The notes beneath the pieces were generated by a model. That model did no database searches. It was given only the letters and a program-made list of their open reading frames with translations, and was not told the DNA's origin. The position numbers and the translations under genes are program-made. Shown piece by piece: positions 1-5,507 of a stretch of DNA of 7,098 bases. The stretch is from Candidatus Zixiibacteriota bacterium (lineage in GTDB: Bacteria; SM23-81; DAOVCL01): positions 1 to 7,098 of the forward strand of contig DAOVCL010000107.1 of assembly GCA_030670005.1 (NCBI GenBank). The letters are read 5' to 3'. The number at the start of each line of letters is the position of its first letter. Position 1 is the stretch's first letter.

Positions 1-1073
1 CGAAGGATGGAAGCAGGATCTACTTTCAGGTGGCGCACCACGGGGACACAGTTCTCAAATCGGTGGCGCCGGATGGAGATGAGCGAAGTTTACAGACGGT
101 GATTGGGGAGAAGGGGGTTGTAGGGTCGTTTAGTTTTGACAAGGAGCAGTCGAAGCTGGGTTATTTTCACGCCAATATGACTGACATAGGACAGGTCTGG
201 GTGCAGGAATTAGCCACCGCACGCTCTCACAAGCTAACGCGTGTCAACGAGAACCTGCTTCGTGCTCGGGATCTGGGGGAGATCGAGGAAGTCTGGTTCA
301 AAGGCGCGGCGGGTAACGATTTGCAGGGTTGGATTCTCAAACCGCCTTGCTTTGATAGATTAAGGAAATACCCCTCAATTCTGGAAATTCATGGCGGCCC
401 CCGGGTGCAGTACGGCAACTTCTTTATGCACGAGTTCTACTACCTGGCCGCGCATGGCTATATCATCTATTTCTGCAATCCACGCGGCGGACAGGGATAC
501 GGCGAAGCACACTCCAAGGCCATTTGGAACAACTGGGGCACAGCAGACTACGACGATTTAATGGCCTGGGTTGACCTCATCCAGCAGAGACCGTACATTG
601 ACCCCGATAGGATGGGCGTCACCGGCGGCAGTTACGGCGGTTATATGACCAACTGGATCATCGGGCACACGGACCGGTTCAAAGCAGCGGTCACGCAGCG
701 GAGTGTCAGCAACCTGATCAGTATGTATGGTTCCAGCGACTTCAACTGGGCCTTCCAAATGGAGTTCGGAGACGAGCCCCCCTGGGAAAATCTTGAGAAC
801 TACTGGCGGCAATCCCCGATGAAGTACATTGGCAATGTGAAAACCCCCACCCTGGTCATCCACAGCGAACAGGATCTGCGGTGTGCCATCGAGCAGGACG
901 AGCAAATCTTTGTGGCGCTAAAGAAGCTGGGGGTAGACACCGAAATGGTCAGTTTCCCAGACGAACCGCATGGCCTCTCCCGCAAAGGACGCACAGACCG
1001 ACGTATTGAAAGGCTGAAGCATATTCTGCGCTGGTTTGATCGCTATCTAAAAGGGGACAACAAACGAAATTAG
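1..1073 (+). CDS. S9 family serine peptidase (acylaminoacyl-peptidase/prolyl oligopeptidase type), 5'-truncated
   Basis: This is the C-terminal part of a peptidase that cleaves short peptides through an alpha/beta-hydrolase domain. The frame is open to the left window edge (first full codon at 3), and the residues before the GTG at 30 (KDGSRIYFQ) read like a beta-propeller strand. The true start therefore lies outside the window, and the GTG is probably an internal Val. Visible parts are the last propeller blades (to about 280), then the hydrolase domain with HGGP, NPRGGQGYG and the nucleophile motif GGSYGG (Ser codon 630-632). The acid is Asp 873-875 in HSEQDLRC and the base is His 969-971 in DEPHG, so the catalytic triad is complete. 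The motifs GVTGGSYGGYMTNW and HTDRFKAAVTQR are typical of COG1506/S9C enzymes. Location and substrate cannot be read because the N-terminus is missing. Arginine codons (18 CGN, 5 AGR) differ from the neighbours, which suggests transfer. The gene is convergent with the regulator at 1209-2666. Confidence 0.93.
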   Translation, partial: KDGSRIYFQVAHHGDTVLKSVAPDGDERSLQTVIGEKGVVGSFSFDKEQSKLGYFHANMTDIGQVWVQELATARSHKLTRVNENLLRARDLGEIEEVWFKGAAGNDLQGWILKPPCFDRLRKYPSILEIHGGPRVQYGNFFMHEFYYLAAHGYIIYFCNPRGGQGYGEAHSKAIWNNWGTADYDDLMAWVDLIQQRPYIDPDRMGVTGGSYGGYMTNWIIGHTDRFKAAVTQRSVSNLISMYGSSDFNWAFQMEFGDEPPWENLENYWRQSPMKYIGNVKTPTLVIHSEQDLRCAIEQDEQIFVALKKLGVDTEMVSFPDEPHGLSRKGRTDRRIERLKHILRWFDRYLKGDNKRN

Positions 1074-1094
1074 CTCCCTGCAGTGGCTAACTTC
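1066..1094 (-). repeat. 29-nt hairpin resembling the terminal hairpin of the structured repeats
   Basis: The 9-nt arms 1066-1074 and 1086-1094 pair except at one position, around an 11-nt loop. Read on this strand, 24 of 29 positions match the last 29 nt of both repeat copies (3093-3121 and 3618-3646). The single stem mismatch falls at the same place. The S9 stop codon TAG (1071-1073) is inside the left arm. No T-run follows on either side, so a standard intrinsic terminator is unlikely. The rest of the gap (1095-1208) shows no gene, no clear terminator and no further similarity to the repeats. Confidence 0.5.
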
Positions 1095-1208
1095 AACGAT
1101 CTTTGAGGGAGAGAAGAAGGTCCAATGGAGGAAAACGCTTGGTGTGGATTAAATTAAAGGGTAAGTTTTCGCTTTTTGAGATTCTTAAAAACATTGACTG
1201 AATCTGGT

Positions 1209-2666
1209 CTACTTCAGCCCATACCTGTTTAGCTTGCGGTAGAGGGTTCTCTCTCCGATCCCCAATATCTCGGCGGCCTTTCTTCTGTTCCCTCCTACCT
1301 GGGAGAGGATCTTCTGGATGAGTTCTTTCTCCACCTCTGAAAGCTTGCCCACCTCCAGGGGTTTCTCCTCCTCCCCGGCAAGAGGAACAGCCATAGCAGG
1401 ACGAACGAGCGACTTCTCCCTGAACATCTCCTTCAGTTCGGAGATATCCTCCTTCAGGCTGAGAATGGCCCGATAGATAAGCTCGCGTTCAGCGGAATCC
1501 AGGGATTTCCCCACCCTGATGGGGAATTCCCCCCTCTCAGGTGAGCGTCCCTGGATGTAGCTTTCTATGTCTGGGGCATCGATCTTCTTCTCAGCCGAGA
1601 GAACCACCATCTGCTCCACCAGATTCTTCAGTTCCCTTACATTTCCCGGCCAATAGTAATCGACCAGTTTCTTCATTGCCCTTTCGGTGAGGCCGACAAA
1701 ACCCCGATGGTTCTCCCGGGTGAACCTCTCGATGAATTCATAGATGAGAAGAGGTATGTCTCTCCTTCTCTTCCTCAAAGGGGGAACATCGATCTTCACC
1801 ACGCAGAGCCGATAGTAGAGATCCTTCCTGAATTCCCCCCTCTCCATTTCCTCCTTTAGATCCCGGTTGGTGGCAGCCACCACCCTTACATCAACCTGAA
1901 TTGTCTCGTTTCCGCCCACTCTCATCAACTCCCTCTCCTCCACAACCCGCAGAAGCTTAACCTGAGTTGATGGGGAGAGTTCACCTACCTCATCCAAGAA
2001 GATCGTTCCTCCATTGGCCAGCTCGAACAGCCCCAACCGTCGAGCCAGAGCCCCGGTAAACGCCCCCTTCTCATGGCCAAATAGCTCGCTCTCCAAGACC
2101 CCTTCTGCCAGGGCACCACAGTTGAGGGTCACAAATGGCCTCTCCTTGCGTGGGCTGTTTTGGTGAATGGCCTTGGATATGAGTTCCTTCCCAGTTCCGC
2201 TTTCCCCTTGAATGAGAACGGTGACATTGGTGGGGGCAATCTGAAGCACTGTCTCGGCTATCTGCTTTATCTCCTCTGACCTTCCTACCAGGCCACAGGA
2301 TTTGATGGCCTCCCTCTTTCGCAGAAGGCTATTGACCTTGATCTGGAGCCTCTCCGGATCGATGGGTTTCTCAGCCCAATCCTCCACCCCCAGCTCAAAG
2401 AGCTCCAAAGCCCTCCCCCTCTCCTCTCGATTGACCAAGAGGATGACGCTTGTCCCCATATATCGACTCACCACCCGCTGGAGAAGCTTCCCTGTGGAAA
2501 AGCCCGGAAGGGAGATGTCAAAAAGCAAGAGGAAGAAATCCCTTTCTTTTAAGGCCTTAAGTAGTTGAGCAGGGTCTTTGACCCAGACCTGATCATAGCC
2601 CTTGAGGAATCTCTCTATCTGAAGGGCCAGATCCTCCTCATTGGTGGCTAAGAGGATCTTTTTCAA
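1209..2666 (-). CDS. sigma-54-dependent response regulator, NtrC family, with degenerate receiver
   Basis: This 485-residue cytoplasmic activator should open sigma-54 promoters by ATP hydrolysis. The receiver-like domain (about 1-118) keeps the phospho-acceptor position D50 and K100. The acidic pair usually found after the first strand is T8-N9, and the usual Thr/Ser is V78. The AAA+ domain (about 125-365) is complete: Walker A GESGTGKE (154-161), the sigma-54 contact loop GAFTGA (201-206), Walker B with D225-E226, ATNRDL (265-270), FRKDLYYRL (279-287) and WPGNVREL (339-346). A linker leads to a Fis-type helix-turn-helix at about 458-485 (GGNRRKAAEILGIGERTLYRKL). The start is TTG at 2664-2666, with GGAGG seven bases upstream. 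It overlaps the TGA that ends the purL remnant. No histidine kinase is in view, so partner and targets are unknown. The amino acids around the missing pocket suggest control that may not depend on phosphorylation (inference). Confidence 0.95.
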   Translation of the reverse strand: MKKILLATNEEDLALQIERFLKGYDQVWVKDPAQLLKALKERDFFLLLFDISLPGFSTGKLLQRVVSRYMGTSVILLVNREERGRALELFELGVEDWAEKPIDPERLQIKVNSLLRKREAIKSCGLVGRSEEIKQIAETVLQIAPTNVTVLIQGESGTGKELISKAIHQNSPRKERPFVTLNCGALAEGVLESELFGHEKGAFTGALARRLGLFELANGGTIFLDEVGELSPSTQVKLLRVVEERELMRVGGNETIQVDVRVVAATNRDLKEEMERGEFRKDLYYRLCVVKIDVPPLRKRRRDIPLLIYEFIERFTRENHRGFVGLTERAMKKLVDYYWPGNVRELKNLVEQMVVLSAEKKIDAPDIESYIQGRSPERGEFPIRVGKSLDSAERELIYRAILSLKEDISELKEMFREKSLVRPAMAVPLAGEEEKPLEVGKLSEVEKELIQKILSQVGGNRRKAAEILGIGERTLYRKLNRYGLK

Positions 2667-3401
2667 ACCTCTCCCTCCATAATTCTGGTCAGTGAGTATC
2701 TATACCCCTCCCCCAACCTGCCTTACTCCAAGTCCACAAGGTTCGTTATTCTCAGCCTATTGCCTCCCACCTTGCCGATCATCCTTACCCCTAATTTATT
2801 CCCCATCTCCTTTGGCCTTCTGTAGCCCCCCTCTAAGGCCATTACATTGACCAAGGGATTCTCCTGGTAATTGTCCTCGAAGTGGACCTAACCACCAATT
2901 GTGGGGACACCAAAGCAGTTGCCATAGTCAGTTATCCCATCGAGGAGGTATCTGAACGTTTCGGAATTTCTAAGAAATTCCGAAACGTAGGGGGATGTTT
3001 GAAGGGGGTAGGCCCCCTTCAAGGGTGACAGCGGAGCAATCCGAGCAGGCGTAGGATTGCGGAGCGCCATAGGGCCGATGAGGCCCTCTGGAGAAGTTAG
3101 CGACCAAAGGGAGCTAAGTTCTCCTCGGGTTTTTGGGGGTTAGCGAATTGCCGATCTCCACTGCACCGGCATTCTCCTCTCCGGCCTTGGTCAGAAGGCT
3201 TTCCCCCTCCTGGGGTAGATTTCTCAGCCAGGGGAGGGAGCCCTTGTAGCTGCAATGCTCAGACCACATCACCGAGAATATGCCCAATTCGGTAAAACTC
3301 GGCTCTCTGCCCAGAATGTTCTTTATCCTCTCAAACTCCTCAGGGGTAAGCCCATGTTGGGCCACAGGCTTGGGGGTGACTTTCGATAATTCTCTTGTCA
3401 A
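2663..3401 (-). pseudogene. purL: purL remnant (phosphoribosylformylglycinamidine synthase II), decayed
   Basis: PurL makes FGAM from FGAR in purine synthesis; here only pieces remain. Reading leftward, the N-terminal part (about 3401-3135) has HGLTPEEFERI, LGREPSFTELGIFSVMWSE, HCSYK and ENAGAVEIGNSL, all typical of the PurL start. It runs into the structured repeat (3121-2952). Next comes a middle piece with YLLDGITDYGNCFGVPTIGG, an in-frame TAG (2888-2890) where the family has Glu, then VHFEDNYQENPLVNVMAL. This joins directly to C-terminal sequence (MIGKVGGNRLRI, then VDLE), a TAA at 2723-2725, and an end (SLTRIMEGEV) at TGA 2663-2665. From TAG to TGA the frame is unbroken over 75 codons. 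Most of the roughly 700-residue enzyme is absent, with losses between the N and middle pieces and between the middle and C pieces. The start is unsure: TTG 3399-3401 or TTG 3417-3419, neither with a clear SD. A functional copy would have to lie elsewhere, or the cell needs purines. Confidence 0.85.
2952..3121 (+). repeat. Structured hairpin-chain repeat, copy 1 (inside purL remnant)
   Basis: This 170-bp element shares its two ends and internal blocks with copy 2 (3484-3646) in the same order and orientation. It holds five hairpins. HP1 (2956-2988) has a perfect 15-bp stem with a 3-nt loop. HP2 (2999-3022) has a perfect 10-bp stem with a 4-nt loop. HP3 (3032-3043) is CGGA-GCAA-TCCG, with a GNRA-type loop. 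HP4 (3067-3091) has 9 of 10 pairs, and HP5 (3093-3121) 8 of 9. The block tgacagcggagcaatccgag (3026-3045) and the final 29 nt are identical to copy 2. An alternative stem 3036-3042/3054-3060 competes with HP3. The ends begin TGAAC and finish GTTC, a short inverted terminus; no clean target duplication is visible. It carries no protein gene. It could be a non-autonomous mobile element or a structured RNA unit. Confidence 0.8.
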
Positions 3402-3409
3402 AATGACAA
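3395..3409. promoter_or_regulatory. Perfect inverted repeat TTGTCA-AAA-TGACAA, possible operator
   Basis: Two 6-nt arms (3395-3400 and 3404-3409) are exact reverse complements around AAA. The site lies at the expected transcription start of the leftward purL promoter and touches its -10 box. A homodimeric repressor could bind here. The protein is not identifiable from the window. Confidence 0.3.
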
Positions 3410-3435
3410 TATAAACCAAAAATTGACATTATCAA
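3408..3435 (-). promoter_or_regulatory. Sigma-70-like promoter facing the purL remnant
   Basis: On the minus strand a -35-like TTGATA (3435-3430) is followed by 16 nt and a -10-like TATATT (3413-3408), which predicts a start near 3401. It precedes the first PurL codons, so it may be the old purL promoter. It could still drive the downstream regulator gene if no terminator intervenes. Judged from consensus match and position only. Confidence 0.35.
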
Positions 3436-3448
3436 GCAAAAAATCCTC

Positions 3449-3477
3449 TTGCAATGGATGATGGCTTTTCCTATATT
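3449..3477 (+). promoter_or_regulatory. Sigma-70-like promoter for smpB-amidase-murI
   Basis: TTGCAA (3449-3454), a 17-nt spacer and TATATT (3472-3477) match the consensus well. The predicted start, about 7 nt downstream (near 3484), coincides with the first bases of repeat copy 2. The transcript leader would then be almost exactly the repeat. It is divergent from the purL-facing promoter in an AT-rich stretch. Confidence 0.45.
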
Positions 3478-3483
3478 CCATAG

Positions 3484-3646
3484 CTGAACCTTTCGGAATT
3501 TCCGAAATGTTGGGGTAGCTTGAAGTTCCACACTTATGCATAAGTGCGGGATTCAATCATGACAGCGGAGCAATCCGAGTCCCGATTTAGATCAGGAAGG
3601 GTCGGCAGACCCTATGGGAAGTTAGCGACCAAAGGGAGCTAAGTTC
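3484..3646 (+). repeat. Structured hairpin-chain repeat, copy 2 (smpB leader)
   Basis: This 163-bp copy of the element at 2952-3121 is in the same orientation. HP1 (3491-3507) is a shortened 7-bp stem, but its arms TTTCGGA/TCCGAAA match the outer part of HP1 in copy 1. HP2 (3520-3556) keeps the outer TTGAA/TTCAA arms; its interior is replaced by an imperfect stem capped by the 16-nt palindrome cacttatgcataagtg. HP3 with its GCAA loop is identical (shared 20-nt block at 3560-3579). HP4 (3598-3613) has a 6-bp stem in which one C-G pair of copy 1 is a T-A pair. HP5 (3618-3646) is identical over 29 nt. The copy ends 4 nt before the smpB start codon. Keeping arms and fold while interiors change points to selection on structure, or to an element family built this way. 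Confidence 0.8.
3631..3638 (+). promoter_or_regulatory. SD-like AAAGGGAG in the HP5 loop, upstream of smpB
   Basis: The only SD-like sequence before the smpB ATG lies in and just past the 11-nt loop of hairpin HP5. It ends 12 nt before the ATG, a long spacing. The 3' arm of the hairpin (3638-3646) sits between it and the start codon. Folding could therefore hinder initiation. The same sequence occurs in copy 1 with no gene behind it, so it came with the repeat. Confidence 0.4.
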
Positions 3647-3650
3647 ACCG

Positions 3651-4094
3651 ATGATTATCACTAACAGAAAGGCCAGGCGCGATTATCAGATCCTGGAAAC
3701 CTACGAGGCCGGGATGGTGTTGGAGGGAACCGAGGTTAAATCCCTGCGCCAGGGGAGGGCCAATCTCAAGGACAGCTTCGCCCGAGTGGAGAAGGGAGAG
3801 GTCTTCCTCCATAATATGCATATAAGCCCCTACCCAAATGCCTCCCATTTCAACCATGACCCCGACCGGAGGAGGAAACTCCTCCTTCATCGCTGGGAGA
3901 TAAAAAGGCTCCTGGGAAAGACGGCCGAGAGAGGTCTTACCCTCATCCCCTTGAAGCTGTATTTTAAGGGAAAGGTGGCTAAAGTGGAGTTAGGCCTCTG
4001 CAAGGGGAAGAGGCTCTACGATAAGAGGAAGGATATAGCCGAGAGGGAGGCGAAGAGGGATCTGGAGAGAAGGCTAAAGAGGAACTATGATTAA
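3651..4094 (+). CDS. smpB: SsrA-binding protein SmpB
   Basis: SmpB binds tmRNA and brings it to stalled ribosomes, which starts trans-translation and tagging of the incomplete protein. The 147-residue product is close to the usual 150-160. It shows the family signature throughout: NRKARRDYQILETYEAG (5-21), EGTEVKSLRQG (25-35), the NMHISPY strand (54-60), then FNHDPDRRRKLLLHRWEI, TLIPLKLYF and GKRLYDKR (119-126). The basic C-terminal tail that enters the mRNA channel ends in RLKRNYD. The ATG at 3651 gives the expected N-terminus, although the frame is open upstream into the repeat. The stop overlaps the amidase start by 8 nt (ATGATTAA), so the two are probably translationally coupled. The tmRNA gene ssrA is not in the window. 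Arginine codons are mostly AGG/AGA (14 of 19), in line with the rest of the operon. Confidence 0.97.
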   Translation: MIITNRKARRDYQILETYEAGMVLEGTEVKSLRQGRANLKDSFARVEKGEVFLHNMHISPYPNASHFNHDPDRRRKLLLHRWEIKRLLGKTAERGLTLIPLKLYFKGKVAKVELGLCKGKRLYDKRKDIAEREAKRDLERRLKRNYD

Positions 4095-5505
4095 GAGGGT
4101 TATTCTTCTCATCGGCCTTCTGTTTTGCCTCACCCTTGGTTTGAAGGCCCAAAATAGGTTGGCCACAAAGAGGATAGAGGGCGTCCAGTATGTCTCAGCC
4201 CAGGAGTTGGCCAAGCTCACCGGGGCAGAGATCTTCTTTGAACTGTATCTTCAGAAGCTGGTGCTCAAGCTCGGTCAACGCCGACTAAGGCTTACCCCCC
4301 TGAGCAGTGTGGTAGTAGCCGATGACCAACCCCTAAATATGCCCTATCCGGTAAGATGGATAAGAGGCCAAATTTGGGTGCCGGCCAAATATATAGGTCC
4401 GGCCCTCTTCATCCTCACCCAGGAGGATTTGGCCTGGGATCCATCGCACTCGGCCTTTCTCCGCCCTCCCCCTTCCGTCAACATATCGGGTTTGGAGATA
4501 AAGCCCAAGGAGAATGGCACCCTCATTACCCTTCGCCTGACCAAACCCTTAGACTATGAAGTCAAGGAGGGGGGACCAGATGAGATCATCCTGCTCATCC
4601 GAGGCGGTAAGCCCTGGAAGAAGGGTTTGACCTCCATCCCGACGCAAGGGGTAATAGGAGGCGTAACTGTCTCCTCGGAGAATAGCTTATGTCGCATCTC
4701 CTTTAAGCTGAACAGGCCGAATATCAAATACAAGTCCTACTATAGGTCAACCCCCCCGAGGATTATCCTCTCCCTCTGGGAGAGGGGTTCATCTGCCCCC
4801 TCGCAGAAGGAGAACCCCCTGGATGTGGTGGTCATAGACCCTGGACATGGGGGGAAAGACCCGGGAGCCATCGGTCCCGGGGGGACTAAGGAGAAGGATG
4901 TGGTATTAAAGATCGCCCTCAGGTTAAAAGAGCTTTTGAGAACGAGGTTAAAGCTAAAGGTCATCCTCACCAGGGAAAAGGATGAGTTTCTTCCCCTCTC
5001 CCGCCGGACACAAATAGCTAACGAGAACAATGCAGACCTCTTCTTGAGCATCCATGCCAACGCCAGTCGCAAGAGAAAGATAAGGGGCTTTGAGGTCTTC
5101 TTCTTGGATTATGCCAAAAATGATGATGCCCGGGCAATAGCGGCTGCCGAGAATTCGGCAATAAGGTTCGAAAGCCCACTACCATCCCCTCAGGAATTGA
5201 GTGATCTGGACTTCATTCTCCTCGATATGATCCAGAATGAGTATCATAAGGAATCAAGCGAACTTGCCGGGATAATGGTGAAGAGGCTATCGTCTAAGCT
5301 GAGAATCAAAGGCAGGGGAGTAGATCAGGCAGGATTTTATGTCCTCAACGGGGCCTTTATGCCCGCCGTTTTGATAGAGGTGGCCTTCATCTCCAACCCA
5401 GAAGATGAAAAGCTATTGAAGCAGACCTGGTTCCAGAAGAAGGCAGCCGAGGCCTTATACGAGGGCATAAAGGAGTTCAAAGAGAGGTATAAGGGAGGAG
5501 GTTGA
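4087..5505 (+). CDS. N-acetylmuramoyl-L-alanine amidase (Amidase_3) with AMIN-like region
   Basis: This 472-residue exported zinc amidase should cut the bond between N-acetylmuramic acid and the stem peptide, for cell separation or wall turnover. A signal peptide is clear (KR, then the hydrophobic core VILLIGLLFCLTLGL, likely cut near A21). Residues about 28-110 resemble the copper-amine-oxidase N-terminal-like wall domain (VQYVSAQELAKLTG, IWVPAKYIGPAL). Residues about 130-232 look like an AMIN targeting domain of beta strands. The catalytic domain (about 245-466) has the zinc ligands H254 in DPGHGGKDPG, E269 in KEKD and H323 in SIHANA, plus catalytic E431 in LIEVAFISN. The start ATG overlaps the end of smpB and has AGAGG (4078-4082) 4 nt upstream. 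The gene ends in or next to the murI start. AMIN domains in such enzymes usually direct them to the septum or pole, so a divisome role is plausible. AmiC or CwlD-like naming is not justified from sequence alone. Confidence 0.95.
   Translation: MIKRVILLIGLLFCLTLGLKAQNRLATKRIEGVQYVSAQELAKLTGAEIFFELYLQKLVLKLGQRRLRLTPLSSVVVADDQPLNMPYPVRWIRGQIWVPAKYIGPALFILTQEDLAWDPSHSAFLRPPPSVNISGLEIKPKENGTLITLRLTKPLDYEVKEGGPDEIILLIRGGKPWKKGLTSIPTQGVIGGVTVSSENSLCRISFKLNRPNIKYKSYYRSTPPRIILSLWERGSSAPSQKENPLDVVVIDPGHGGKDPGAIGPGGTKEKDVVLKIALRLKELLRTRLKLKVILTREKDEFLPLSRRTQIANENNADLFLSIHANASRKRKIRGFEVFFLDYAKNDDARAIAAAENSAIRFESPLPSPQELSDLDFILLDMIQNEYHKESSELAGIMVKRLSSKLRIKGRGVDQAGFYVLNGAFMPAVLIEVAFISNPEDEKLLKQTWFQKKAAEALYEGIKEFKERYKGGG
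5493..5501 (+). promoter_or_regulatory. Strong SD GGGAGGAGG deciding the murI start
   Basis: The SD lies within the last codons of the amidase gene. From AGGAGG there are 6 nt to the TTG at 5508 and none to the TTG at 5502, so 5508 is favoured. Pairing through the earlier GGGAGG leaves 3 nt before 5502, which would be short but possible. Confidence 0.6.
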
Positions 5506-5507
5506 GC

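Noticed and set aside
2956..2988. Perfect 15-bp hairpin considered as an intrinsic terminator
   Set aside because: No T-run on either side, and the same arms recur in copy 2 in front of smpB, so it belongs to the repeat.
2888..3070. 60-codon minus-strand frame starting MALRNPTPARIAP
   Set aside because: Its first half is the structured repeat read in frame and its end is the PurL middle piece stopped by TAG. It is a chance chimera, not a gene.
3093..3121. Terminal hairpin considered as an integron attC-type site
   Set aside because: The arms contain GTTAGC/GCTAAG but do not fit the attC core-site consensus, and no integrase or cassette pattern is present.
3340..3531. 63-codon minus-strand frame across the divergent control region
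   Set aside because: It overlaps the repeat, both promoters and the PurL N-terminal piece in another frame, and shows no domain or SD.
3484..3650. Smp leader considered as tmRNA (ssrA) or a known riboswitch
   Set aside because: No tRNA-like acceptor end, no tag reading frame and no recognisable riboswitch core; the same unit also sits inside purL.
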